DNA from: Ochotona curzoniae
Taxonomy: Eukaryota; Chordata; Mammalia; Lagomorpha; Ochotonidae
Assembly: GCF_017591425.1 (NCBI RefSeq)
Contig: NW_024465423.1
Span: 62,001 to 126,000, forward strand
Reading direction: 5' to 3'
Length of the DNA stretch: 64,000 bases
How positions within the stretch are numbered: position 1 is the first letter of the stretch; each line of letters begins with the position of its first letter. Of this stretch, positions 11,468-23,425 are shown one piece after another. The translations under genes and the position numbers were made by a program. Under the pieces are notes generated by a model that was not told where the DNA came from, made no database searches, and saw nothing but the letters and a program-made list of their open reading frames with translations.

Positions 11468-12334
11468 AGTTGTGAGAGTCTTTATCTAATTTTATTACAA
11501 AGTCAGATATACAGAGAGGAGGAGAGACACAGAGGAATATCTTCTATCCAATGATTCACTTTCCAAGTGACCACAATCGCTGGTGCTATGCTGTTAGAAT
11601 GTGGTGAAATGCTATTTTTGGGCAGTGTGAGGTTCCTTTGTGTAGAGAAAACTGCTATTTGCTAGGCCAGGAGGCGCATGGACCTTGGGAGAATTCAGCT
11701 TTAGTGATAAATCTATTCTTTCCTATCCTGCAACTTTGTGAACCCAAGAGCAAGGGGAAAGGGCACAATTCTTCTCCAGTTCCAGGAGCAGGGGGAAGAT
11801 AAGGGCGTAAGAATGGGATGAGCCAATCAGATAATGGGTATGGCAACAGAACAGGCTGCCTGTGCCTGAAGACCATAAAGATGAACATGTCTAGGGTTGT
11901 TACTTTTGATGTATTTCCCAGCACAAAAGGGCCTATACAAGCTTCAGTCTTGGGCTACTGGGGGTCTGACCACCCGGCTTGGCTGGCCTGTGTGCCCCAA
12001 GTGTGGTCTGGCACAATAAACTCTTTTTGCAGTTTGCATTGCCAATGAGACTCTTTGTTGTTCTCTAGGGGGTTGACTAGCTTGCACCCTGACATCCGGG
12101 GCTTTAGCCTAAACTCTAACAATGCCAATTCAGAGCCAGGAGCCAGGAACTTCCTCCAGGTCTCCATGTGGGTGCAGATCCCAAAGCATTGGGTCATCAT
12201 TGACTGCCTTCCCAGGCCAGAAGCAGAGAGCTGGATGGAAAGTGGGGCTGCTGGGATGAGAACCGGCACCATATGGGATCCTGGCATGTTCAAGGAGAGG
12301 ACTTCTTCGGCTAAGCCATGAAGCTGGGCCCCAT
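11468..12334 (-). repeat. CSINE, interrupted by a solo LTR
   Basis: Minus-oriented C-repeat in two parts, 11468-11591 and about 12126-12334, split by the LTR at 11592-12121. The B box is degenerate and the head ends 'gctgggccc' near 12334. The two parts join cleanly at the 'gatgctatgccaat' position of the repeat once one copy of ATGC is removed. Confidence 0.9.
11592..12121 (+). mobile_element. Solo LTR of the tRNA-Thr ERV family
   Basis: 530-bp LTR starting TGTTAGAA and ending CTAACA, related to 51853-52386 and 58055-58599. It is flanked by the 4-bp target duplication ATGC (11588-11591 and 12122-12125). AATAAA is at about 12015. No internal sequence remains, so it arose by LTR-LTR recombination after integrating into a CSINE. 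Confidence 0.9.
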
Positions 12335-12589
12335 TTTTAAGATTCTAAAAGCCAAAAATGTTTAGTCCAGGATGCTGTACTGGAAAGAGCTTACTTTTAT
12401 GTTTGAAATTGAGATAAACATTCTTCTGTAGTAAAGAAAGCTTGAAACAATTTAGTTCTTATAGTTAAAGATGTATTTTTGACAGAGAAAATGAATAATG
12501 CCCACCAAAACCAAAGGCAAATGTGAAGAACATCCCAATAAAATAACAACAGAATACAACCCATTGCTAAAATAACATGACATATGACC
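12335..12589. other. Unassigned AT-rich sequence
   Basis: Nothing recognisable beyond AT-rich, repeat-like DNA. Confidence 0.4.
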
Positions 12590-12745
12590 ACCCATACTAT
12601 TAACCCTGAAAGTAAGTAGCTTAAACTTAATCAAACGTCATAGATTAGTAGACTGGATAAAAAAGAAAACAAAAAAAAAAAAACGGATTTTTTGTTGTAC
12701 AGGAGTTACATTTCATCAACAAAGATCAATGGAAATGATATTACA
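12590..12745 (+). mobile_element. Old LINE-1 ORF2 5' fragment
   Basis: Short plus-strand match to the start of the L1 ORF2 endonuclease domain (a WIKKK-type segment, then a degenerate 'LQETH'-like region before 'acaaagatcaatggaaa'). An A-run at 12668-12684 interrupts it. Too short to date. Confidence 0.45.
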
Positions 12746-12759
12746 TGGATGTTGATTTT

Positions 12760-12960
12760 TTTTATTAGTTTTGTCTCTACTAAATATTTTGTTCTGACTA
12801 AATTATCAATAAATCATAGATCATATGACAGCATCATTTTGTTCAAGAAGGCTCTTGATTTGCTTTTGCATTTCTTCAGTGACCCATTGGTCACTTATTA
12901 GCATGTTATTTAATTGCATGCTGTTGTTAATTTCTTTTTTTTTTCCTTCCTGTTGTTAAT
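12760..12960 (-). mobile_element. Old LINE-1 ORF2 fragment, minus strand
   Basis: Antisense L1 phrase 'ttcttcagtgacccattggtcacttattagcatgtt'-like at about 12870-12925, a common signature of L1 ORF2 read backwards. Both ends are diffuse. Confidence 0.5.
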
Positions 12961-14195
12961 TTTGTTTTGTGACTTTTCATTTAAGGGGATGTATGTGTGT
13001 AATGAGAGACTGTGTAATGGAGTATAACGTACCAAGATGTGAGGATACAATGTAATATACATCTACAATTACAGACTAAAAATGCACTCCCAATGAAACT
13101 GCTTACATATCTTGAAAATAGGATGCTGGACTCTGCCCTTGTCCATCCCTACAATTATAGACATATGATTGGGTAAGAAGAACTATAATTTAGTGATAAT
13201 ATTGGGGAAATCACTACAGGGTAGCAGGTTACTAGGGAAGGGATAAGGAAAATCCCAGGGCCTATGGAACTGTATGATAAAATGATAATTACACTGCTAA
13301 TAAAAAGCATTTTTCTAAAAAAAAATAATTCTTTTCACTCTCAAACCAATTGTTATTTCAATATATACATTTTCAGCACTGAACAACACACACTGGCTAA
13401 CATGCACTGGCTAGATCAATTAAGTTCCATGTTGTTTCCAAGTAACAGATATTTTAACCATGGGACGAATATAGTAACCACAAATACAGTATTTTAGACA
13501 TAAGCCTATTTGAATAACATATCCAGTAAATTAGGTTTCAATATTTTGGGTTGTATCTTTGACACCTAAGCCGTCATCCTTATTTCCCTTCCCTTGAGAT
13601 CTCCTCTCTTGGAATTCATGGGCTTCAGGCAGCTATGTGCAGGATAATTGTCTGTCCTTTTCTTTCTTTGGCACAGTGCACTTCCTTTCAGCAGGCAATC
13701 CTGGAAGCCACGATTTCTCTATCAGCATCTTTTACTAATGTTAAATATAAAGTCAGACTAGTATCCGTGTCTGAGCAGACTGCTGTCTCCAAGCTTTATA
13801 TGTGATCAGATTTCTGCTGCTATCATTTGTGGGGTGAACCAGCAGAGAGGAAGATCTCACTGTCTCTGATTCTCTGTGAAATCTGATATTTTAATAAAAT
13901 AACCATATCTTTTAAAAATAGCAAATTGAAATTACATGTTCATAGTTTATGACCTATCATCAATTCCGAAGGCACTTCTATCAGGACAGAGAAAAAAGAA
14001 GTGTATTTACTGAGAAAACATTCTTTGAAAGCAATTGAAATCTGTAAATGATATCAGAAGAAAGGGGGTCCAAGTAGCAATTAATCAATAAAGAGTTATT
14101 TTTCAGCTAAGGTCATAACATAAAAGAGTGCATGAGAGCCTGTTATACTTATAGCTTGTAAACAATTGTTACTCAGTGCCTGAAGCAATGACCTA
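12961..14195. other. Unassigned AT-rich sequence
   Basis: About 1.2 kb with no convincing gene or repeat. Small open frames (for example 13264-13497, plus) are AT-rich and without motifs. Confidence 0.5.
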
Positions 14196-14475
14196 GAGAC
14201 TAGGATTTTATATGAGTGCTGGTTCTAATCCCGGTAGTTCCACTTCCCATCCAGCTCCCTGCTCGTGGCCTAGGAAAGCACTCAACTACAGCCCAAAGCC
14301 CTGGAACTCTATCTGCATGGGAGACCTGCAAGAAGTTCCTGGCTCCTGGTTTTGATCGGTGCAGCTCTGGCCATTGTGGTGTCTTGGGGAGTGAATCATT
14401 GGACGGAAATCTTCCTCTCTGTCTCTTCTCCTCTCTGTATGTCTGCCTTTGCAATAAAAATGGATAAATCTTCAA
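14196..14475 (+). repeat. CSINE, 5'-worn copy
   Basis: Plus-oriented C-repeat with a B box-like GGTTCTAATCC at 14220, the 'ggacggaaatcttcctctctgtctctt' tail region and a CAA-rich 3' end at about 14476-14493. The first tens of bases are diverged. Confidence 0.9.
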
Positions 14476-14885
14476 ACAACAACAACAACAAAAACAGCAG
14501 CTCTTTGTAACATTCATGATCTGCTTTATTAAAAAAAACAGGTTCCTCAGTTTTTGAGGAAAAAAAGATAATAATTTCAGTATAAATTATAGAAATATTT
14601 TAGAACTATTAAAAGAAATCCATATTATCATTTGTGAAAGGGTAGAAAGAGGAAGCTGTTCCATTTACTGTCTTTTGGCATGAAAATGATTTGATTGTCA
14701 ATCTTAGCTGTTATGATTGGATCTGCTATGGACATGTAGGTGTATGTCTCATATGCTGGTTTACATTTAGGATAAAGACACGTGGCGAGATGGTCTGCAA
14801 TGCACTGGATACAATCTCAGATAACTAAGAGTCCATGTAATAATATTCCAATAGTCATTGTGAATATTTTATGATACTACCAAAA
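14476..14885. other. Unassigned sequence between CSINEs
   Basis: CAA/CAG-rich tail followed by about 370 bp of AT-rich DNA without recognisable content. Confidence 0.4.
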
Positions 14886-15217
14886 TAGGGCCTGGCGCGG
14901 TGGGGCAAGTGGTTAAGGTCCTCGCCTTGCACGCCCGGGATCCCATATGGGTGCTGGTTCTAATCCCGGCAGCCCCGCTTCCCTTCCAGCTCCCTGCCTG
15001 TGGCCCGGGAAAGCAGTTGAGGACAGCCCAAGGCTTTGGGACCCTGCACCCGCGTGGGAGACCCAGAAGAGGCTCCTGGCTTTAGATCGGCATGGCGTCG
15101 ACTGTTGCGCTCACTTGGGGAGTGAATCATCTGACGGAAGATCTTCCTCTCTGTCTCTCCTCTCTGTGTATCTGCCTTTCCAATTAAAAAAATAATAATA
15201 AAAATAAATATTCAAAA
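14886..15217 (+). repeat. CSINE, well preserved
   Basis: Near full length. Head GGGCCTGGCGCGGTGG at 14888, perfect B box GGTTCTAATCC at about 14957, pyrimidine-rich 3' part and an AATAAT-rich tail to about 15217. Looks young relative to the copies at 23090 and 27056. Confidence 0.95.
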
Positions 15218-15389
15218 AAATGATACTAGCAAAATAGCAAATCATAATTTAATGGTTCACCTTCTCTTAGTTTTGTTGCTATTTGTTTCTATGTTTTGCC
15301 TTTAGAAGATAGCTTTTGTAACTAAAGGAGGAGTTGAGAAATTGGCTAAAAATTGGTTTTATTGATTTGCATCTCCCAAATGTCTAGAC

Positions 15390-16070
15390 AACTTGGTTTT
15401 ACTGTTGTGTTAGCCATTCACATTTCATCATTTCAAATGTTTGTGTCAGTGTCTTTTGCCACTTCTTAAACTGAATGTTTGTCCCACTGTTTTTGACTTA
15501 CCTGAGCTTTTATATTTTATGGATATTAACACATGGTCAAATATATAATTATCTAGGCTTTTCTGATATCTGTTTGCACCTTTACATTCTGCAAGTATTC
15601 TTTGTGTTGTAAAAATTTGTCATTTTGATGTGATCAAGCTTTTTAAAATTTTTATTGCCTGTATTTCTGATGTTTTCCATATAAGTCTTGAGTTTTACAC
15701 AGTCACCAGTATTTTTCTCTAGGACTTTGATGCCATCAGGTTGTAGATCTGGCTCATTGATAAATACTATGATGACTTTTGCGGTCGTGGGTGCTCTGAT
15801 TTAGTGCTTCTGAAAATTAGGATCAAGTTTTCTAAGGCTTGTGGAAAAGTCAATTCTTTCTCCCTCAATGAATGCAATACACTGTTGAATGATCACATTT
15901 TGTTAGATGTGTGTATTTGTTGCTTGTAACATCTCTTCTGCTCTACTGATTGTGGTCTATTTTTACTCTGTGAACCCAGTGTTTTGATTGTTACAGCTGG
16001 ATTCTGTACTGTGATGTCCCCAAATACATTTTTGTGATTGAACCTTGTATTAGCTGGTTGTTTTGTCCAT
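15390..16070 (-). mobile_element. Old LINE-1 3' region, minus strand
   Basis: Antisense of an ancient L1 end: phrases resembling 'tggatattaacacatggtcaaatat', 'atctcttctgctctactgattgtggtct' and 'gtgttttgattgttacagctg' occur in the order seen in old mammalian L1 3' ends. Heavily diverged and no frame survives. Confidence 0.55.
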
Positions 16071-17634
16071 ATTCCCTAAAGATTTTAGAGTTTATGACTG
16101 TACATGTGACAAGAATATCTCAGGCAATAAAGTGGAAACTCCTTTAAACTAAATTTGCTTGTGGTGTGGTAGGTATTTGAGGACAATGATTCTGCAAATC
16201 CACCAACGTTGAAGTTTGTTTTCATCTTTTTGATATCCTCTCGTATTGCTTTCTTGAATATTATGTAGTCTTTGTTGTTAAGACCCTCCTTTGTTTTGGT
16301 TAGTTTTTTCCAAGGCATTTAAATTTCTGGCAGCCTTTTTTGGTGGAACTAATCTTCCAAGTCCTTTGTCAGACTTTTGATTGTGTGTGCTCAGGATATT
16401 GAACTATAAGCTGATACTTTCCCAACTTCCCAGAAGAGTTTCATTAGCAGAGTCTTTTCATTTCCCCTATGAGGAGGATCACGCTGTGTATAATAGGCTT
16501 AGGTTGATTCATATTGTCCAGTTTGAATCTCTTTAGTTACACTGATTACATTTAGGAATTATTCTCCTATACAACATTTGCTTAATCTTTTTCTATTATC
16601 ATTATCATTTTTTGAAAGCATGTTGTGTTTTACTCATCATTTCACAAGTTCAATCATTTCTTTCTAATGTTACCATTGTTTACTCTTGAAGTTTTCTCTT
16701 CAATGAATAACATTTTGTTCCTCAGGTACATGATGTTAATGCTGGTGTTTAATTATATTTGTATTAATTTTGGATGCATGGTCAAGCATATGGTCCGTTT
16801 CCTCATCTATACATTTTATATTGAAGTATTACAGTGTTCTTTTTGGGAAGTAATATAGTCCAAAGCTTGATATCCAGTGTCACCTCCAAGATTGTTTTTT
16901 CTGCATTTTCATGTAGGTCAGGAGACAGTCCTCAAAACCGTGTGTGAATCTGTGTAACCTCTACACCTTTCACAGTGCTCCAACACCTATAAAACTGGCA
17001 TGTGAGTCTCACAGCAACATCTAACAGACTGCACCTCTATGTGCCTTACTAGACAGCAATCCACACTACACCGTACGGACAATCACTGAATTCCCAGAGT
17101 ATGTGTGTGGAAGATTCCCACAGTAATAGGATGCTTAATCTTTGCTCACATTCTCTGCAAAATTAATTTTAAGTTCAAAACTAGCATAGATGCCAGTTCT
17201 AGCCAGATCTGGATGAACAGACTTAGGAGCCAGCATGGCAATAGTTTTGTTGTAATACATTTAATGGCAGACACATGTACATGAATCTTCCCATCAGATA
17301 CCAGCTGTTGGTAAAAGTGAGTGAGGAGCCCTGATTAGACCTTTCCACACCAACAGTGAATTCTGCAACTGACTCAGAAGTGCACAGGGTGTCTGCAGCC
17401 TGATCACAGTCACTGTCAAAATGATGTCTATTTAGCAGCAGTTTGTGTATCCCATAAATTAGGAGAATGAGGATTTTGCTTCCTCCCATGGCAGTATAGC
17501 AAGATCTTTCTTACAGTAGCATTTGCTTTGATTCAGAGTTTGTGGCGGGCGCCTGCTACTGCCATCAATTCTGGAAGCAATTCATGCTACACATTGTGTG
17601 CCCCGCTTTCTGCTCAGCTGGATTACATGCTTTT
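16071..17634. other. Unassigned; two small open frames without known motifs
   Basis: AT-rich. A minus frame at 16085-16318 (77 codons, lysine-rich) and another at 17223-17489 (88 codons) are open but match nothing I recognise. The first directly follows old L1 sequence and may be L1-derived. Confidence 0.3.
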
Positions 17635-17880
17635 TTAAAAAAAAAAAAATAGATGTATCATTTTTATTTTTATTGGAAAGTCAGGTATACAGGGAGGAGG
17701 AGATACAGAGAAAAGATCTTCTATCCAATGATTCACTCCCCAAGTTACCACAACGGTTGTAGCTGAGCCAATCCAAAGACAGGAGCCAGTAGATCTTTTG
17801 GGTCTCCCACCAGCACCCACATGGGATCCTGGTGAGTGCAAGGTGAGGACTTTAACCACTACACTATCGCACTGGGCCTG
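17635..17880 (-). repeat. CSINE, old 5'-complete copy
   Basis: Minus-oriented C-repeat with an A/T-rich tail at 17635-17650 and head 'gcccagtgcgatagtg'-like near 17878. Internally deleted relative to the young copies. Confidence 0.85.
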
Positions 17881-17907
17881 GAATTCATGATTTGTGTCAT
17901 AGTTGTT

Positions 17908-18048
17908 TTACTTGAAGTAGGAGAGAGCTGTGTGCTTGCTGATGACTGAAAGCAGCATTTCCAGTGTCTGCTGTGTGTTTCGTAGGGCTTCCACTGTTCT
18001 CTCATACTTTGCTGTATAATTACTTTTTGGCTGCCTTCTGGACCCTCC
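17908..18048 (-). pseudogene. Unrecognised coding-like fragment
   Basis: 47 codons including a stop at 17908-17910. The minus frame reads like a real helical protein end (NYTAKYERTVEALRNT, then LEMLLSVISKHTALSYFK before the stop). It stands out from the AT-rich noise around it by balanced composition and heptad-like spacing. No start, no splice context that I trust, and no family recognised. It could be an exon or processed-pseudogene remnant, or chance. Confidence 0.25.
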
Positions 18049-18181
18049 ATCCTATCCCTATACTATTTATGTCTATGAAAATCTTGTGTTAGTACAGTTA
18101 TATTCTATTTAACTATATTTAGACACTCCCACATCTAAATTTATCTTAGATTTGAACCCTCTTGTAAAAGTAACACATTCT

Positions 18182-18525
18182 GGGCCCGGCGCGGTGGGGT
18201 AAGTGTTTAAAGGTCCTCGTCTTGCATGCCCAGGATCCCATATGGGCACCGGTTCTAATCCTGGCAGCCCCGCTTCCCTTCCAGCTCCCTGCCTGTGGCC
18301 TGGGAAAGCAGTTGAGGATGGCCCAAAGCTTTGGGAACCTGCACCCGCGTGGGAGACCCGGAAGAGGCTCCTGGCTTCGGATCGGCATAGTATCGGCCTG
18401 TTGCACTCACTTGGGGAGTGAATCATCGGACGGAAGATCTTCCTCTCTGTCTCTCCTCTCTGTATATCCACCTTTCCAATGAAAAAATAATAAAAATAAA
18501 TCTTTAAAAAAAAAAAGAAAAAGAA
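18182..18525 (+). repeat. CSINE, well preserved
   Basis: Full-length plus copy: head GGGCCCGGCGCGGTGG, B box GGTTCTAATCC at about 18250, and tail AATAATAAAAATAAATC plus an A-rich run to 18525. One of the least diverged copies here. Confidence 0.95.
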
Positions 18526-18533
18526 AGTAACAC

Positions 18534-18868
18534 ATTGGGCTGAATGCAATAACATACTGGTTAAAGCCTTCACTTTGCACTCGTCGAGATCCCATATGGG
18601 TGCTGGTTCTAATCCTGGTGGCCCACTTCCTGTCCAGCTCTCTGCTTGTGTCCTGGGAAAGCAGTTGAAGATGGCCCGATGTCTGGGACTCTGTACCCCA
18701 CGTTTGAGACCCAGAAGAGCTCGTTGCTCCAGATTTAGGATTGGCTCAGCTCTAGCAATTGTGGCCACTTGGAGAGTGACCCATTGGATGGAAGATCTTC
18801 CTCTCTGTGTTTCTCCTCCTCTCTCTATATCTGCCTTTACATTAATAACAAATAAAACTTTTTAACTA
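18534..18868 (+). repeat. CSINE, diverged
   Basis: Second plus copy immediately downstream of the previous one, visibly older ('gggctgaatgcaataacatactgg' head). Ends 'aataacaaataaaac'. The copies are separated by about 10 bp and share a flanking 'aagtaacacatt', which also recurs at about 18870. Confidence 0.9.
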
Positions 18869-18994
18869 AAGTAACACATTGATGCATGGGCACTTGTTTG
18901 TCTCAAAATATTAGAGTTCTCACAATATGGATGGGCATATGCCATCCATATTAGGAACAACTGGAAGCCATGTGATTCCTTTTTTATGTTTCTT

Positions 18995-19068
18995 CCCTTC
19001 CTTCCTTCCTTCCTTCCTTCCTTCCTTCCTTCCTTCCTTCCTTCCTTCCTTCCTTCCTTCCTTCCTTC

Positions 19069-19145
<77 letters not shown>

Positions 19146-19205
19146 TTTCTTTCTCTCTTTCTTTCTTTCACTCTCTCTCTTTCTTTCTTCTTTCCTTCTT
19201 TCTTT
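18995..19205. repeat. (TTCC)n-(TTTC)n microsatellite
   Basis: About 75 bp of TTCC repeats passing into about 125 bp of TTTC repeats with minor interruptions. Long proline/lysine-type frames in all six readings here are artefacts of the repeat. Confidence 0.98.
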
Positions 19206-19439
19206 TTTGAATATTTGAGGGCTGAAAAACAAGCACAGGTACATAGCATCTGTCTTGAAATTTTTTAAATTGAGTATATGTCATGTCAAATTCATTTGAC
19301 CAAAATCAGATTATGAATCTGCACGTGAATGCCTTAAGTGCACATGCCTGAAGAAAGTGCATGACTTTGTCATTTAACATCTGTGGTAGGCATTTCAGTC
19401 TTGTACTTCTGGGAAGCATAGAATCAGTTTCTCTCTGTT

Positions 19440-22105
19440 AATATATTTTAAATATATTATTTTTTTTTGAAATTTGTCTTAAAATATTATATAGTGTGGG
19501 ATTCACCTCCCTTCATTTTCTATACTCTTTTTGATTTTTTTTCAAAATATTATGATCAATTCTAGAGAAGGTTCCATGCACTGTTGAAAATACAAGTGTA
19601 TTCTCTATCTGTAGGATGAGAATTTGGTAGATCTAAACTAATTCCATTTGCTCTAATCTTTGGGTAAGTTCTGTTATTTCTTTGCTGAGTTTCAGTTATT
19701 TTTTTTTATTTTTTTTTTTTTGCTTGTTTGTTATCCGTTGATGTTAAAGGGTAGGCACTCACTATAATTGTGTCCCAGTCTATTTCTCTCTTTAAGTCCA
19801 CTAACACTTGTTTCACATAGCTTGATGTGTTGGCATTTGGTGCATACATATTTAGTATGGTGATCTCTTCTTGTTGAATGGATCCCTTGATCATTTGATG
19901 GTATTCTTCTTCATCTCTTTTAATGTTTTTCACATTGATGTATATATCATCTAAGAATAGCTACCTCTGCATGTGTTTCCTTTCCATTCACTTGGAATAT
20001 CTCTTCACATCCTTTAACTTTCAGTTTCCTCTGATCTTTGTTAGTGAGATGTGTCTCCTGTAAGCAGCAGATAGATGGGTTTTGCTTTTTGATCCATTCC
20101 TCTAATCTATGGCATTTGATTGATAAATTTAAACCATTTACAATCAATGTTAATATGGATACATGGCAATTTGGTTCTATCATCATAGTAATGTGGTGTT
20201 CTCTGGTTGAGTCATCTGATGGTCTTTTAGTGGGATTCTCTCCACATTTGCCTTTGGTTTTCGTACCTGCTTTTCCTTTCCCCTCCCACTAGAACATTCT
20301 TGAGTATTAGCAATAAGGCTGTTTGGAGGACTGTATTCTTGGAGTTTTCCTTTATTGTGGAAGAATTTTATTTCATTTTCAAAGACAAAGTAGAGCTTTG
20401 CAGGATACATTATTCTGGCCTGAAAAATGTTCCCCTTTAGGGTCTGAACTATGTCACTCCGTTTTCTCTTGGCCCAAAGTGTTTCCTCTGAGAGGTCAGC
20501 TGTGAGTTTGACTAGGGTTCCTCTGTAAGTCACTTGATTTTTTTCAAGTGCACATTTAAGGGTGTTTTTCCTTGTGTTCAACGGAGGAGAGCTTGATTAT
20601 CATGTGCCTTGGTGAAGGTCACTTTTTATTAACCCCGTTAGGAGGCATGTGCCCCTCCTGGATGTTGTTTCTCAATTCATTCAACAGATTAGGGATTTTT
20701 TTTATTATTATTATTTCTTTGAATACACCTTTAGTCCCACTTGCTCTTTCTCTGCCTTCTGGAACTCCCATAATTATTATGTTGGGCATTTTGATCGTAT
20801 CTTTTAATTCCTGATTCTTTTTTTCTTTTTTTTTGGTTTGGCCTAGCTCTTCTTCCAGCTTCCTCCTCCCCATCTCCTTCATCCTCCCCCCCCCCCCCGG
20901 TGACAGGAAATATCTTTCAATTCTGATTTTTTAAATTTTGTTTTGCTTCATTCATCCTATTTTTGAGACACTCCACTCTACTTTTAATTTGCTCCACTGG
21001 ATTCTTAAATTCTGAAATGTCAGCTTTCATTTGATTCATTTCCTGTGTAACAAATTCTTTACATTCTTTGAATTCTTGTGTTGCATGCTTCTCACTGTTC
21101 ATCAGAAGCCTTATAATAAATTGTCAGAATTCTCTGCCCCCCATCTTTTTAATATCTTCCTCAGTTAATTCTGAGGTTGTTAGAGGCTTTTGTTCCAATA
21201 CCAGAGGGTCTTTGGTAATATTCATTGTGCCTCTGTCTCTTCTTTTAACTTTTGACATTGAAATCCTATTTAGTAAATTTTTCTCCTTAGTGCAGTTTTT
21301 TAAGATGGGTTATCTACACATCTACAAGTCAATTTTTTGTTAGTTTGTTTCTTTAGTCAGTGTCCTGGGTTATAAAACACCAATAGTCCCAGATAACTGG
21401 TTTATCAGCAGCACTGGTCTTGTGTAAAAACACAAGATGGTGCCCGGGGGAGCACTGCCTGAGAGCCAAGGCTGTTGGATTTCCCATCTGGAGACCACCC
21501 AGATCTTGCAGGATGTGAAGCTGGCGCTGTCCTCCCCATGAGATCATCCAGAAGTAACTAGCTGGAAACTTGCCCACTCCGTTGTTTGATCCCACCACCA
21601 GTGTGCCCTGCTGAGTTAGAGCTCCCTTTTGGTTCAATACTGAGCCACAGTATTAGGCAGTATTCTCCAGTCCCAGCCTGTCTTCACCTCCTGAGCTCCT
21701 TGTGTGAACCTAAGCTCCCAGCTGGCTACAGCAATGGCTGATCTGTGGCCGCCTCTGGATCCCTGGTTGTTGTTGGAGTCCAGATCACAGCTCACAGGTG
21801 GCAGCTGGGTTTTCTGTTCCTTGCAACACTGCTCTGCCATCGTCACCTTTTCCCTATGTCCGGGGGTTCCCCAGGTACCTCCTTGTTGACTTCCTGACCT
21901 CCAATGTTTTCTGCAATCTGCTTTCTGTGCTTTACCCTGTCTAATACTTTTCTGTCATCTCAAACATTGAGTTTCTGTCATTTTATATGTTTGTTTTTTG
22001 CTGGCATCTTTGAGGGTTATGGTGGTTTTATCCACTCAGGTGAATTCAGGTTTCAGATTGGAGATTTTAATCCATTTTCATTCACAATTACTATCACTAA
22101 GAAGT
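19440..22105 (-). mobile_element. LINE-1, minus strand, 5' end present, 3' end missing
   Basis: From right to left: a GC-richer 5' UTR (about 21350-21900, flanked to 22105 by older L1-like sequence), ORF1, then the beginning of ORF2. ORF1 pieces: coiled coil at 20917-21102 (MNQMKADISEFKNPVEQIKS), RRM-like region at 20619-20882 (MPNIIIMGVPEG) and C-terminal domain at 20183-20581. The ORF2 endonuclease N-terminus lies at 19947-20186 (LTLIVNGLNLSIKCHRLEEW, then LQETHLTNKDQ). A further fragment from later in ORF2 sits at 19440-19700. Multiple frameshifts and stops. L1s normally lose the 5' end, so the missing 3' end implies later deletion. Confidence 0.85.
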
Positions 22106-23089
22106 AATGCTTGCATTTTCCTTGAAGACATTTTAATCCACTGACTTGACAATCTGCCACTCAGTCCCTACTGAGGTATTGTGTTTCTTCCCCCTTCTTC
22201 CTCTTCCTCCTCTGTCTCTTGTCCTGTTTGTCCCTTCTTATTCAACACAAACTTTTTTTTTCTTTTTTCATTCCCTTCTGTTTTTTTTTTATGTGTCCCT
22301 CTGTATTCTTTTGTAACTCACTGAGTTTACTTACACTCACTATTTTGAATCATGTAACTCTCATTTCATAGAGATATTGAGATATTTGGAGTACCTGCTC
22401 AAGCAAGTTGCTATTTGTTTCATGTGTCCTCATCTTAGTCTGCTCATCTGAGCTCCATGCCCATTCTTATATAAAAAAAGTTGGTTTTACGGTTCATGAG
22501 TTTATGGCTAAACTGCAATACAAAGTCACCAGAAGCATGTGGCCTTGCAAGAAGAATCCCCTTATAATTTTCTGTTTTGTTCTAGGATCTGTTCTGAGAA
22601 ACCTTTGGTCACACATTCTTTCTAGGCTTCCCTAAAGCTTTCCTCTGGCACATTAGAGGTACCAGGTCATAGATTTAGGTTCCTGCTCTATAGAGTTAAG
22701 GTGATTATCTCCTTTCCTATTTTGCACTCACAATCTCATTTGGACACCATGCTTTGGTCAAAAGTGTAAATTTTTGTTTGTTTGTTTTGTTTCTCCCTGG
22801 ACTGATTTCAGTATGTTTGTAACTGTTAGTTGGCTGCTATATAATGTTTTCTAGTGTTCTTTTATGGTGCTGCATTCTTTTTTTGTGAATCCTGATGTAT
22901 ATCTTTGTGTCTATTCCATGGAGTTTTGATAACCACTACTTGTCAATATATCATGAAATCTGTTGTCATGTCTCCAATGAATTTTCATTGCATAAGAACC
23001 AGAATTTTCTTTTGTTCTTCTCAGTATGCTGTGTTCCATATGACTGAAGTGATATGTATTCCTTCTGAAAAAGGCCATCAGAAGAAAGC
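22106..23089. other. Unassigned AT-rich sequence
   Basis: Possible very old L1 pieces but nothing firm. No open frame with a motif. Confidence 0.4.
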
Positions 23090-23425
23090 GATTTGGGCAT
23101 ATGTGATGTAATAACGTCTAAAGACCTTGCCTTGCATGCGCCTGGAAACCATGGACAGTGGCTCCTGTCCTTGCTGCTGCACTTTCCATTAGCTCCTCGC
23201 TCATGGGCTGAGAAAGCAGTAGAAGATGGCACAAAGCCTTGGATCACTGAACGGACTTGGGAGCACAAGAAAGTTCCTGGCTGTTTTGCTGGGATCAACT
23301 CACCTCTGGCCATTGCAGCCACTTGTGGAGTGAACCTGTGGATGGATAATCTATCTCTTTCTTTCTTCTTCTCTCTATTGACCTATCATTCCAGGAAAAT
23401 AGTTAAATCTTTTACAAGAAGAAAT
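23090..23425 (+). repeat. CSINE, old copy
   Basis: Diverged plus-oriented C-repeat recognised by 'ccttgccttgcatgcgcc', 'ctgagaaagcagtagaagatgg' and the final 'gatggataatctatctctttct' region. Confidence 0.8.

Noticed and set aside
14886..15217. tRNA gene-like A and B boxes
   Set aside because: They are the internal promoter of a CSINE; no cloverleaf or intact acceptor stem follows. No true tRNA or rRNA gene was seen in the window.
16085..16318. 77-codon lysine-rich minus frame as a gene
   Set aside because: No family match, no promoter or splice context, directly adjoining old L1 sequence.
18109..18768. 219-codon minus frame
   Set aside because: Antisense of two adjacent CSINEs; GC-rich SINE sequence is often open by chance.
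18920..19268. Long lysine/glutamate and serine/leucine frames of 70-113 codons
   Set aside because: Pure by-products of the TTCC/TTTC microsatellite, open in all frames.
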